Assembly: GCF_032854445.1 (NCBI RefSeq) | Contig: NC_088305.1 | Span: 30,406,628 to 30,470,627, forward strand | Length of the DNA: 64,000 bases | Origin: Liolophura sinensis | Taxonomy: Eukaryota; Mollusca; Polyplacophora; Chitonida; Chitonidae | Direction of reading: 5' to 3' | Shown: positions 53,520 to 64,000 of the stretch, piece after piece | How positions within the stretch are numbered: position 1 is the stretch's first letter | How the letters are laid out: every line of letters starts with the position of its first letter | Program-made: the position numbers and the translations under genes | Notes under the pieces: model-generated | The model's input: only the letters and a program-made list of their open reading frames with translations | Databases searched by the model: none | What the model was told of the DNA's origin: nothing

Positions 53520-53651
53520 CTGAATTGTACCCGACAAATTGGAAGGCAACTCTTTGGGGATTCTGTGAACAAACCTAACAAGTTCCAATCAATCAAGCCT
53601 GCAACAGAGAATTATGGCTACTCGCCCAGGCGGATGTCTCTTCCAGTTAGG
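53520..53651 (+). CDS. candidate coding exon of an unrecognised gene
   Basis: The frame is open from just after a TAG at 53517 to a consensus donor AGG|GTAAGT at 53652, ending in phase 0. It encodes 44 residues including RQLFGDSVNKPNKFQSIKP and YGYSPRRMSLPVR. The peptide is not low-complexity and RRMSLP resembles a basophilic kinase site, but I do not recognise the protein. Translation could instead start at ATG 53634. No clear acceptor was found at the left edge, and no following exon was recognised in the remaining 10 kb. Confidence 0.3.
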
Positions 53652-53995
53652 GTAAGTTGCCTAAAAATTCACTCCCATGTGGACTCATCAGTTTTCTTTA
53701 ATACTCTCCTTCTTTTGAGTGTCAGTATTATATATATATTGTTATATTATTATTGCTAGCCAATTTAAAAGGGTTTACCATTGAACAACATATTTTGTAA
53801 TAGGATAGATAGAATTGTCATTTTTATATTGTCAGTAACCAGGCATTGTGGTTTATTTGTTTGAAGTTTCCAAAGAAGTCCCTTCATACATGTACTCAAC
53901 ATGGATGTTTTTCAGAGCAGTTTTATTGAGGTGTAAATAATTATCTTTATACATACATATTCCTTGCATCCAATGCAGGTACATACATAACTGTT

Positions 53996-54257
53996 GGGGG
54001 CCTCCGTGGCTCAGTCGGTTAGCGTGCTAGCGCAGCGTAATTACCCAGGAGCCTCTCACCATTGCAGTCGCTGTGAGTTCAAGTCCAGCTCATGCTGGCT
54101 TCCTCTCCGGCCGTAAGTGGGAAGATCTGCAAGCAACCTGCGGATGGTCGTGGGTTTCCCCCGGGCTGTGCCCGGTTTCCACCCACCATAATGCTGGCCG
54201 CTGTCATATAAGTGAAATATTCTTGAGTACGGCGTAAAACACCACTTAAATAAATAA
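53996..54257 (+). mobile_element. full-length tRNA-derived SINE, family A, with target-site duplication
   Basis: Flanked by a perfect 12-bp duplication ATACATAACTGT (53984-53995 and 54258-54269). Head: TGGCTCAGTCGGTTAGCGTG (box A region) and GTGAGTTCAAGTCCAGC (box B region), as in a tRNA-derived SINE transcribed by RNA polymerase III. Body: CTCATGCTGGCTTCCTCTCC, AACCTGCGGATGGTCGTGGG, CCACCATAATGCTGGCCGC. Tail: GTGAAATATTCTTGAGTACG and short AAAT repeats. It is the reference copy for the other family A fragments here and needs a partner LINE for mobility. Confidence 0.93.
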
Positions 54258-54269
54258 ATACATAACTGT

Positions 54270-55727
54270 AGATGGTTTTATGGGTTTTATGATAGGCTTT
54301 ACATTAGTGCTAAGCACATGTAGGCTGTATAGGGATTCTTAGTCTTTGACATTTATCATGCATGCATTTAACCTATGATGACTGTACATATGTTTGAATG
54401 CATGATTGTGTATACTTGTGTACTTTTATCCCTCATCTTTGAGCATTTGTTTACCATGTTTGTACACATATACTTGGAGATTAAATAATGTATATAATGT
54501 ATTATATATAAATAGCTTTAGCCCGCTCTCCACATGTGAAGATTTACTAATATGAGATGATGAGTTTAAAATAGAAATGAAATGAATTTATTAATTTATT
54601 TTATTTATTTAGTTTTATTTTATTTATTTATTTATTTATTTATTTTGGGACAACTAATGTGTTTAACCCCAGTATATGTTGGTACAGTACCATGTATAAA
54701 TGAAAAAGGACAGAGTGCATATGTGTGAAAATATAATTTGCACAAAGCCTCTTACCAGTGTATAGATGTACAAATACATGTAATAGCATTGTGGCAGTGG
54801 AAGATTGCAGTGTGAAAGCTTTGAAACACAATATTACTGGAGAAACCATCGTTATGCTGCTTTATCAATCTGCCATGTTGGTTATAGGCCGTCTTTAAAA
54901 AAATGTTTTGTTGGGTGCAACCTGACATTATCAGGAAAAGTATGATAGATCAGTAGGGAATTCTTGTGTGGTAATTCTGGTTGATGGAAACGATAGAGAT
55001 TTTAAAGAAATTAATGTTAACAAAAAAGAAGAAAATGTTTATCAAAATGATAATTAATGAAACTTAAGAGTAGGCCCTTTTTTGGGAGCGTTTATCAAAT
55101 TACACTCAACACACATATTTGAAATAATGACCTGGCTTATTGTTAGCTTTGAACTCTTGATCTATTTGGTGGGAGATAGATAAGGTGGCTTGAAAGTTCA
55201 TTTCCCTATTTTCATTTGTTATCATACAATCTGCTGGCTTTAGGCTGGGATTCCTAGAAAGCAAATTTATGAACAAATAAAATTGTTGGCCGTGTACCAC
55301 ATACAAATTGAAGATAAATATTTTGTTGTAGCCCTGTTAATTTTATTTACCATCTGGAATTTGATTTATTAATCTTTATCATTTTCGTGAATTATTCAAC
55401 AATGAATGAATCTTGCAGTGTACTGGTATTTTGTTATAAAGTGTAAATACATGTACATGTACATATTGGGTTTACCCCAGGCCCAGATATTTGCTAAGAA
55501 AGGCATAGAAATATCTTTTATAATATGCATCTGTCTACAAGTGCATAAATATATGATTGGCCTTTGTCTCTGATGATTAACTGGAGACTGGTAGTGGTAA
55601 TTTAATTCTAAGGGACTTTATTATATTTGGTCAATGCTATGGCCAGGCATATACATGGACATGTACATTGTATATGATGTGAGGTCAAACCAAACTAAAC
55701 CTATGCAGCCTCAAACAGGAAAACCGC
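54270..55727. other. non-coding AT-rich stretch
   Basis: Contains a (TTTA)n-rich tract at 54583-54643. Otherwise nothing recognised. It may be an intron of the putative gene beginning near 52.9 kb. Confidence 0.4.
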
Positions 55728-55808
55728 TGAGGTCGCTGTGAGTTCAAGTCCAGCCCAGACTGGATCCCTATCTGCTCATATATGGAGAGGTCTGGTAGCA
55801 ACCACCTC
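55728..55808 (+). mobile_element. SINE family A fragment
   Basis: Contains GTCGCTGTGAGTTCAAGTCC (box B region) and AGCCCAGACTGGATCCCTAT, then AGGTCTGGTAGCAACCACC, a diverged version of the head and early body. The tail is missing. Confidence 0.7.
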
Positions 55809-56325
55809 TTGGACACACTTGTCTATAGCTGTCTGTTCAACTTAGGGTATTGTATTGGACAGTGTTTAATATCATTTTGTGGGATTTATGCTTTCTGATA
55901 TGGCATCGATTCTTCTGCAAAAAGTTGATGGAGACTACTGTAATTTTCGAACAAATGGGCTTTCTAAATGCCATTGAATTCCCCATTGCGATATTGTATC
56001 AGATCTTCGTTATTATGAGACACTATACTTATTAAAACAAAGAAAATACATTCCCATTGGATTATAGCCCTATTGATGTGTGCATATGAAATCACTGAGC
56101 AGAATGCAGTGTACAGGATTTGAATGTGTTTTCCTGTTTGTACTAACCAAACTGAAAGTGATCCACATTCTTAACAAGAGGTTGAACATGGCCTTCTGAA
56201 CAAGCTGTTTGATAAGTGTTCATTTTGATTGATCGTGGTTGTTTTGATTCCTAGATGTGATTGTTTACATTGCTCCAGATTATTGCTGAAGAAGTGTGTT
56301 AATCTGTATAGCCACCAATTTTCAG
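55809..56325. other. non-coding stretch
   Basis: AT-rich. Nothing recognised. Confidence 0.4.
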
Positions 56326-56400
56326 AATGGCCTCCCTGGCTCAGATGGTTAAAGCGCTTGCTCTCTGCAACCATCAGACCCTTGACCAGTATGGTCAATC
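56326..56400 (+). mobile_element. tRNA-like SINE head fragment
   Basis: ATGGCCTCCCTGGCTCAGAT, GGTTAAAGCGCTTGCTC matches the box A region of family A, then CAACCATCAGACCCTTGACC. The remainder of the element is absent. Confidence 0.6.
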
Positions 56401-57569
56401 ATCAATGAATCGGTTTATTCTCAGAATCAAATGATAACCCTATCATCATCATTGTGTAGTGAAGTCCACCTTTGAACGAGATGCTTGAATCTCACATGCC
56501 TGATGCCCCACTCAAGTCTGGAAATAATATTTAAGTTGGTGCAGGTCATAATGGCAAGAATTCCAGCTGTTGACGCTATAAAAAATATTATTTATGTTTC
56601 ATATTTGTCCCTCATGTAACAGCTGTGAAAATGGATGTGCTGTTTTGTGAAGGACATTACCCCTGCCTTATTTCCCACCACCTCTTCCTTTGACACAATA
56701 ATTCCTGCTCCACTCTCAGTGAAAGCAAATTGTTGGACAAATTGATAACATGGTGTCATGAAACCAGTGAACATTCCTAACCATGTGTTATGAGATATTG
56801 GGTGACCTGTTTGCAACAGTGCTTATGCTGATTGGTCAAATCATGGTCAAATGCAAGTTTTTGATGGACAGTTTGGAAGTATCTATCTAAAATGCTCTGA
56901 TACCTGATTAGACACTTTTTCAATGTTAACCATGTACATTGTGTAAGTAAGAAGAAATTAAATAACATTTGACATGATTTGTTTTGGGTTTTATGCAGCA
57001 TGTACACAATTTTCACATACAACTGTCAGGTTGTTACCATTATTGTGTACCTTTGGCTAACTCTCCTCTAAAGTTTCACCCAAGCCAGAGTAAAGGCTGG
57101 ATTTGAACCTGTAACTGTTAGTGTTTAAAGGATTGAATAAGTGGTGTGTATGGGAGCAGTCATACGTGTAATATCTAGCTGCAAACTGTGTGGCTTTGGT
57201 CTGTAGCTGCAGTACATTGACGTATGAAGTACATAGATGCATACATATGCAGAAGTGATCAGTGACAACCCAGACCAGCCTCTTTGCATTATGGTGCATA
57301 TACTAGCCTTATAAACAGTAAAAACCCAGACACTAACAGGATAGCGCCTCCCTGAGGCGGTAATGGAATCAAAAGCTGTCATAGTCAATTTTATCAGCTC
57401 AAGTCTCATAAAATCACACGTGAAATATCACCCCGGCTGTGTTATAACCTTGTTGTCCACTTTGTGTCTGTGGGCAATCTGTAATAGTCATCTCTCGTCT
57501 CACTAATGGCCTGAACACCTCGTTCATGTACAGGATATAGCACGGGTACTTAGTAACCAGCTCCCATAG
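56401..57569. other. non-coding stretch
   Basis: No exon, repeat or mobile element recognised. Short minus-strand frames of 70-95 codons have no recognisable content. Confidence 0.4.
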
Positions 57570-57690
57570 CCTGAGGTAACTGCGGGTCATGGCAGAGTGC
57601 GTAAGATGCTCGTCTTTCAATCGATCAGAAACTCAAGGTGTGGGTTCAGTCCCAGCCTAAGACTGTGAATTTTTTAAAGGTTTAACCAAG
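57570..57690 (+). mobile_element. tRNA-derived SINE fragment, family C
   Basis: GGGTCATGGCAGAGTGCGTA, AGATGCTCG (box A-like), then TTTCAATCGATCAGAAACTC and GTGGGTTCAGTCCCAGCC (box B-like), followed by CTAAGACTGTGAATTTTTTA. It matches the inverted fragments at 50800 and 46558. Confidence 0.5.
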
Positions 57691-59583
57691 TAGCTGGCTA
57701 AAGAAAAAATAAATATGATGTCATGCGCTCATTGTTTGAATGAATGAAAGAATATTTTGTGGCTCTTCATACAGCTTCATTTGATAGTGTGCTGAGATAA
57801 TGTTTTTAATTTTACATGGAGTTTAATTCTGTTTAGTTACAGTAGTTTTGATAGCTTCTGAGTGGTCTCTCTGTGTTTTTCTTTTGTATATGTATTTTGT
57901 GTCGCGCCACACCAATTTAAATTGTTGTGTATGGGCAGAATTAATCTCTGCATTGTCAAAGGTGGGTATAAAAATAGAATTAAAAAATTAAAAATCCTCT
58001 AATTTGTGAGAAATATGGACAATCTGGGCATTTATTCAGGTTAAATATCGATCAGAAAACCCAGAAAAATAGAAAAATCATGGAAACGTGGAGATAGAGC
58101 ATGAAAAATATAAAGGTGAATTTTCAGTTTGTTTTTGTTCCAGTTTTTTAATACAAAAATAAGCTTGATGTGATGTTGTGAATGTGTACATGATGATGTA
58201 GGCAAGCAGTGTGAATGTAAGAGATTTATAGTGTTAGGTGCTGAAGAGCTGTGACATATCTTGCTGTTGACACGACTACCAGATGGTTGCTTCACCTGTA
58301 GAACAAAGAAATTCTGCTTCAAAGAGATACAAACTACATTCATTTGGCTTTAGCCAGAAATAAATCCACGCTGCTGGTGGTTGTTATGGCTGTTGTAACG
58401 AGGCTTCCGACGCTGTAACGAGGCTTCCAAATCCTGTAACACAATTGTGTGAATCGTTTCAACGGAAGACAATACCCGATGCACAAATGAGCGGGCTGTG
58501 ATGGCGCTCCCCGGTTTCTTCCTTGCCTTGACTATTTAGTTAAGGTATTGATTAAGCTAAACCTCGTCTCATTTGCGCCGTATCTGTGGCGGGTTTTACG
58601 ACCCCTGCACTGACTGCTGCAGGGCTGTGTCGCTGTGTAAGCCTGCGTCAAGTGGAGCTACAGTTTTGTCGGGGGAGGGATCTCGCCAATTAGAGACTAA
58701 TTCCAGTTTATTGTACTTGATCAGTATTAACTTCACTGAGGCCTGCCTGACTATGGGATAGTTTTACAGGACATCTGCTATTAAAAGATTTACATGTGCA
58801 TGTTGTAAGCGTATTTTTTTCCCTTCAGTTTTCTTTTATACCTAAGCTTTCGTATGTGGCCTAAGGCTCTTTCTTGCAGAGTGAGTAATTGCTGTAATCT
58901 CTGTTTATAGCCTCTCATCTTAAAGATCACAACTTCAAATCCACAGAGGTCCCAAAATGTGAGAAATGCTTTTGTTAAAATAACCAAATGTCTTCGGTTT
59001 TATCTGGGTTGCCACTCAGCTCATAAAGGCTTAAAATAATAAAGTGACTATCCTAACCTCATTTTTCACATGTTTGGAATGGAAAGTAAATGTTAAATGG
59101 GTTAATAGAGAACCCATTCCATGTGTGGACGTTGAACAAATATGATTAATGATGAAAATGGATTTGAGATAGAACCAAAAATCCCCAGTAAATTCGACCA
59201 GTAAATTATGACTTTAGATCCAATTTTAAATCATAATTCATAAGATTTCGAAAAAGAATAAAATGTATTGTTCAGGTTGGGGAATATCAACTTCACAAAA
59301 ACTCAGTTCGGAGAACATTCATGTAGCGGTCTAAAACATGCACACTGTTTAATTCAGGATTTAATTCAGGATTTAAGGGTATACACACTTACATTAATAA
59401 AATTTGTTTTTCCATCATTGCATGAATTGAAATGTATTTAACAATTTGTGTCTGTCAGTACACTGTCTGTCTCATAGGCAAATGCTCTTATTAAAGCTAT
59501 CCGCAGAGCATTTTATATACTGAAAGAGTTGATACCATGCATAAATAAAAGTATTTTGATTTGATTTCATCTTCTGATGATGA
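57691..59583. other. non-coding stretch
   Basis: Contains a two-copy repeat of TGTAACGAGGCTTCC (near 58394 and 58416) in a GC-richer island at 58380-58650. No gene recognised. Confidence 0.4.
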
Positions 59584-59945
59584 GATCGGTTCCGTGACCT
59601 AATGGTTAGATTGTCTGCCTTGATGTCGGTAGACGTTGGATCAAACCCGTGTCATGTCATACCAAAGACTATAAAAATTGTACTTGTTGCTGTGTTGCTT
59701 GCTTTTCGATCAGCACTGAGGGATCATAGAGCATGGACTGGTTGGCCCTGTGTCTGTATAATGCGACTTGATGAGGTGTCATGTCTGGTGTCTTCAGGAT
59801 GATACTTCAGTGGCGGCAGCACATCAGCGGCATGGACTGGCCCTGCTACAAGAAGATATAATGTACACACTTAATGGCTCGCTGTCGTCATATGACTGAA
59901 ACATTATTGTTAGTACAACGAAGAAAACTACAAGCATAACAATAA
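59584..59945 (+). mobile_element. tRNA-derived SINE, family B
   Basis: Head has GGTTCCGTGACCTAATGGTT (box A region) and GACGTTGGATCAAACCC (box B region). The body shares with the copy at 60687 GACTATAAAA-type sequence, CTGGTTTGACCC/TTGGCCCTGTG and GTATAATG. The tail shares CGTCATATGACTGAAA, followed by TTGTTAGTAC here and TTGTTGAGTAC at 60687. Confidence 0.75.
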
Positions 59946-60209
59946 TAATCATGCTGCGCTTGGACTCACTGGGATAAAGATGTTATGTTGTAATTTGAAA
60001 TCGTGGTATAATTAACAATGTTTCAAGAATTCTATTATACAAGGTGTATACTGTCAACTAGTATATATACATCTATGTTTCAGGGTGTTCATCAACTTTC
60101 AAGTAAAGGAATATGTCAGAAAAGTAGAAGGCAGAGTTCTGGGCGTCACGTACATGTAGTTCCCCCTTCGCTATTTAAGACACTCTGCATGGTGCAATCT
60201 CAGCCCATT

Positions 60210-62306
60210 TTGACCTTGAGTAGTATTGTGTATCAATTAACAATGGCCCAGCTGAGTATTGTGTATTGATTAAGAATGACCCGGCAGAGTGTTGTGTATC
60301 AATCAGCAATGGCCCAGCTGAGTATTGTGTATCAATTAACAGTGGCCCACCTGAGTATTGTGTATCAGTTAATAGCTGAGTATTGTGTATCAATTAACAA
60401 TGGCCCAGCTGAGTATTGTGTATCAGTTAATAGCTGAGTATTGTGTATCAATTAACAATGGCCCAGCTGAGTATTGTGTATCAATTAACAATGGCCCAGC
60501 TGAGTACTGTTTATCAGTTAACAGTGGCCCAGCTGAGTATTGTGTATCAGTTAACGGTGACCCAGCTGAGTATTGTGTATCAGTTAACGGTGACCCAGCT
60601 GAGTATTGTGTGTCAGTTAACAATGGCCCAGCTGAGTATTGTGTATCAGTTAATAGTGGCCCAGCTGAGTATTGTGTATCAGTTAAACCGGCCCGGATAG
60701 CACAGTTGGTAGAGCGTCCGCTTCGGGACCGGTAGATCCAGGATCAATCCTTGATCGAGTCACACCTAAGACTTTAAAAGAGGAAGTTGTAACTTCCTCG
60801 CTTGGCGTTCAGCATAAAGGGGATAGTGCAATGACTGGTTTGACCCGTATCAGTATAATGGCTCGGGCGGGGCGGCTGACTTGCCTTCGGTAAGTCGTCT
60901 CAGTGAAGCAGCACTAAATAAAAGAGCGGTGGAAATCCGTCCTGCAACAAGGAGGCACATTGCACGTACATGCACCCTAATGATTCCTTCGTCGTCATAT
61001 GACTGAAAAATTGTTGAGTACGACATTAAACTCCAAGCACTCACGCACTCACTGTATCAGTTAACAATGGCCCAGCTGAGTATTGTGTATTGATTAAGAA
61101 TGACCCGGCAGAGTGTTGTGTATCAATCAGCAATGGCCCAGCTGAGTATTGTGTATCAATTAACAGTGGCCCACCTGAGTATTGTGTATCAGTTAATAGC
61201 TGAGTATTGTGTATCAATTAACAACGGCCCAGCTGAGTATTGTGTATCAGTTAATAGCTGAGTATTGTGTATCAATTAACAATGGCCCAGCTGAGTATTG
61301 TGTATCAATTAATAGCTGAGTATTGTGTATCAATTAACAATGGCCCAGCTGAGTACTGTGTATCAGTTAACAGTGGCCCAGCTGAGTATTGTGTATCAAT
61401 TAACAGTGGCCCAGCTGAGTATTGTGTATCAATTAACAATGTCCCAGCTGAGTATTGTGTATCAGTTAATAGCTGAGTATTGTGTATCAATTAACAATGG
61501 CCCAGCTGAGTATTGTGTATCAATTAATAGCTGAGTATTGTGTATCAATTAACAGTGGCCCAGCTGAGTATTGTGTATCAGTTAACGGTGACCCAGCTGA
61601 GTATTGTGTATCAATTAACAACGGCCCAGCTGAGTATTGTGTATCAGTTAATAGCTGAGTATTGTGTATCAATTAACAATGGCCCAGCTGAGTATTGTGT
61701 ATCAGTTAACAATGGCCCAGCTGAGTATTGAGTATCAGTTAACAATGGCCCAGCTGAGTATTGTGTATCAGTTAATAGCTGAGTATTGTGTATCAATTAA
61801 CAATGGCCCAGCTGAGTATTGTGTATCAGTTAACGGTGACCCAGCTGAGTATTCTGTGTCAGTTAACAATGGCCCAGCTGAGTATTTTGTATCAGTTAAC
61901 AGTGACCCGGCTGAGTATTGTGTATCAATTAACAATGGCCCAGTATTGTGTATCAATTAACAATGGCCCAGCTGAGTATTGTGTATCAATTAACAATGGC
62001 CCAGCTGAGTATTGTGTATCAATTAACAATGGCCCAGCTGAGTATTGTGTATCAATTAACAATGGCCCAGCTGAGTATTGTGTATCAGTTAACGGTGACC
62101 CAGCTGAGTATTGTGTATCAGTTAACGGTGACCCAGCTGAGTATTGTGTATCAGTTAACGGTGGCCCAGCTGAGTATTGTGTATCAGTTAACGGTGACCC
62201 AGCTGAGTATTGTGTATCAGTTAACGGTGACCCAGCTGAGTATTGTGTATCAGTTAACGGTGGCCCAGCTGAGTATTGTGTATCAGTTAACGGTGACCCA
62301 GCTGAA
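60210..62306. repeat. 33-bp minisatellite interrupted by a SINE, about 50 copies
   Basis: Unit contains CAATGGCCCAGCTGAGTATT followed by GTGTATCAATTAA. Variants include CAGTTAACGGTGACCCAG, concentrated at the right end, and a shortened unit CAGTTAATAGCTGAGTATTG that recurs as a marker. The period is eleven codons, giving stop-free frames such as MAQLSIVYQLT. The array is split by a family B SINE at 60687-61052. The stretch starting near 60235 is repeated almost exactly about 824 bp further on. Confidence 0.95.
60687..61052 (+). mobile_element. tRNA-derived SINE, family B, inserted in the 33-bp array
   Basis: Flanked by TGTATCAGTTAA at 60675-60686 and 61053-61064, consistent with a 12-bp target-site duplication, though the array itself contains this word. 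Head: GGATAGCACAGTTGGTAGAG (box A) and AGATCCAGGATCAATCC (box B). Tail: TCGTCATATGACTGAAAAAT, TGTTGAGTACGACATTAAAC and a CACTCACGCACTCAC end. Confidence 0.88.
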
Positions 62307-62754
62307 GGTAATATTCATACATCATGGAGAAACAACAACAAAAGCCCTATCTTCCAAGCCAGTTTTTGCATCACCCTTTTGCTTTTAGCCTTGCAGCCAA
62401 GTTGGTGGTGAGGTTCGCACATAAGGCAATCAGACAAAATTTGGTGCTAAGTTTTTACATATAAGCTAGCTAATTCACTCACACGCACACACGTAACACA
62501 CTGTATATATGTGGATGTATTGTGAAGGTTTATAGGGATTTTTATCTGAAATTTGCACACACGTTTCGTTTTGTCTTATTTTTCCAACACGCACAAAATT
62601 GTATTTACCTTTAGTTTTGGAACTCCAAAACGCTTTGATAAATCTCCTTGATGTAGAATAGTGATTAGCCAATTTTGTTGATGCACAGATCAGCTGTAGA
62701 TATAGAATTGTCAATTGAAGGGCAATTCTAGAACATTGTTTTGGTGTAGATCTA

Positions 62755-63135
62755 GAATATTAATGAAACACAGATCTAGAACATTAAGTCTAGAGGTGTA
62801 GAACATTGTTTGAACAGAGATCTAGGACATTGTTTGGGCAGAGATCTAGAACATTGTTTGGACAGAGATCTAGGACATTGTTTGGGCAGAGATGTAGAAC
62901 ATTGTTGAGATAGAGATCTAGAGCATTATTGCGGCAGAGATGTAGAAAATTGTTGAGGCAGAGATCTAGAACATTGTTTGGGCAGAGATCTAGAACATTG
63001 TTTGGGCAGAGATCTAGAACATTGTTGAGGCAGAGATCTAGAACATTGTTTAGGCAGAGATCTAGAACATTGTTGAGGCAGAGATCTAGAACATTGTTGA
63101 GGAAGAGATCTAGAACATTGTTTAGGCAGAGATGT
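62755..63135. repeat. 24-bp minisatellite, about 16 copies
   Basis: Unit GAGATCTAGAACATTGTTTG plus GGCA, with TTGAGGCA and TTTGGACA variants. Each unit carries overlapping palindromes AGATCT and TCTAGA. Earlier half-units with AGATCTAGAATATT occur from about 62745. Confidence 0.95.
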
Positions 63136-63834
63136 ATATACACGTGGTTATGAAACATATGAGAAGATATCTAGAGTGGCAGTCCGTGTACATTGACGGG
63201 CATTTTGCATGGCAGTCCTTCACTGGCAGGACATAATACACGTATCTGTTAGCAAGGAGGAATGACAAAACCCTTTGAGGAGGGATTGGGTATGGAGATA
63301 ATTAAGGGAGTGTGTCTGGCCTATCTGAGAGAGGTTGCAGGAAAAAGTGATACTCTGAAGATGCTTGTCTATTTTGAGTACAGAACCAGTGCTGGCAATG
63401 TGCCAAAAAGGCAAAGTTTTAAGGTGTGATCCTGGAGGTAATGATGTCTGATCAGAACATGAAATCAATTGGCTATTCAGAGATGCTGTTGTTGAGTACG
63501 ACATGCGGTGCATTCATTGACACTTGGTCGGCGACTGTCTGAGAAAAAGAAAGAAACGAGCCCGTTTTTGTCCTGCGTGACTCACTTAGAATTCCTTTGG
63601 TGGCAAGGCCATGTCAATTTTGAGTTCCGTTTTTTTATTCTTCTTCAAAACATCAAGACTAATAATGTCAAATTTACATCAATACTTCAGTGCACTTTGT
63701 GTAGACTTCATGCAGCATACATGTACATGAAGAATTTCCAGATCAGTGGCATATACCCCAGTTGTTCACATTCATCTTGTAACTGTTAGAAATACTAATT
63801 ATGTGTTATTATAAATGCTAGCTCTTTGATTGCA
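63136..63834. other. non-coding stretch
   Basis: Includes TTGTTGAGTACGACATG at 63488-63504, matching the tail of SINE family B. No other feature recognised. Confidence 0.4.
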
Positions 63835-63956
63835 GGGGCTGGTTTTGTGAAGCTTACCGAGTGTTAAGTTGACCTGAGCTAGGTGCATTTAATACCTCTA
63901 CAGCATACATTAGTTAAGGGCTTGCTTAGCTTAGTGAGCTTTATGAAACCTGCCCC
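63835..63956. mobile_element. MITE-like element with terminal inverted repeats
   Basis: The left end GGGGCTGGTTTTGTGAAGCT pairs imperfectly with the right end AGCTTTATGAAACCTGCCCC (17 of 20 positions). About 80 bp lie between, including AGCTAGG and CTTAGCTTAG motifs. No clear target-site duplication was seen. It ends 44 bp before the window edge. Confidence 0.55.
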
Positions 63957-64000
63957 AGAACATTTAATTATTTAGTGTGTTTTAGAATTCCAATCTCAAG

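Noticed and set aside
53996-54257. Reading the family A SINE as part of a protein-coding exon
   Set aside because: It has a target-site duplication, tRNA-like promoter boxes and many copies in the window, so it is a retroposon.
60385-62411. Open frames with MAQLSIVYQLT or SINNGPAEYCV periods
   Set aside because: By-product of a 33-bp repeat; shortened units shift the frame repeatedly.
865-63135. Idea that array periods are selected to be multiples of three
   Set aside because: Periods 39, 48, 21, 24, 45, 48, 33 and 24 fit, but 34, 50, 46, 35, 53, 37, 68 and 52 do not. The split is not clearly different from chance.

Overview
The window is eukaryotic, from a bilaterian animal and most likely a mollusc or another lophotrochozoan. 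Coding sequence is split into short exons of 33-136 bp with consensus GT-AG boundaries and large AT-rich introns. The non-coding DNA is full of minisatellites, the palindrome TACATGTA recurs throughout, and there are many copies of a tRNA-derived SINE whose tail (ATAATGCTGGCCGCC, GAAATATTCTTGAGTACGGC) I associate with molluscan genomes. The species cannot be named from the sequence alone.

One gene is clear: a plus-strand nostrin orthologue (F-BAR, REM-1/HR1-like coiled coil, SH3), from a probable first coding exon at 3055 to a stop codon at 36801. I resolve 16 constitutive coding exons (numbered 1-14, 16 and 17) whose intron phases all join. They sum to 1530 nt, or 509 codons plus stop, close to vertebrate nostrin. 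A 39-bp cassette exon (15, at 34335-34373) would add 13 residues before the SH3 domain.

Layout: 1-3.0 kb is upstream flank with a 39-bp minisatellite and a cluster of CACCTG E-boxes. From 3.1 to 36.7 kb the nostrin exons are separated by introns that carry most of the tandem arrays (periods 34, 48, 46, 21, 35, 53, 24, 37, 45, 48, 68 and 52 bp). From 36.8 to about 52.8 kb lie the 3' flank and intergenic DNA with SINE copies and hairpin or MITE-like elements. At 52.87-53.65 kb a CpG-rich segment with a CTCF-like motif, a CACGTG box, a splice donor and a short open exon suggests the 5' end of a second, unidentified gene that runs off the window. From 54 to 64 kb there are SINEs, a 33-bp minisatellite interrupted by a SINE, and a 24-bp minisatellite.

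The most unusual feature is in how nostrin is spliced. Intron 10 contains 31 head-to-tail 48-bp units, each carrying a copy of the 3' splice site and first codons of exon 11, and the array runs directly into the real exon with no net length drift. Downstream of exon 13 the end of the exon and its 5' splice site are repeated at mostly 68-bp spacing, giving five GT(A/G)AGT donors. One gene therefore carries a tandemly amplified acceptor and a tandemly amplified donor. Whether these are used, act as decoys or are neutral must be decided with RNA data.
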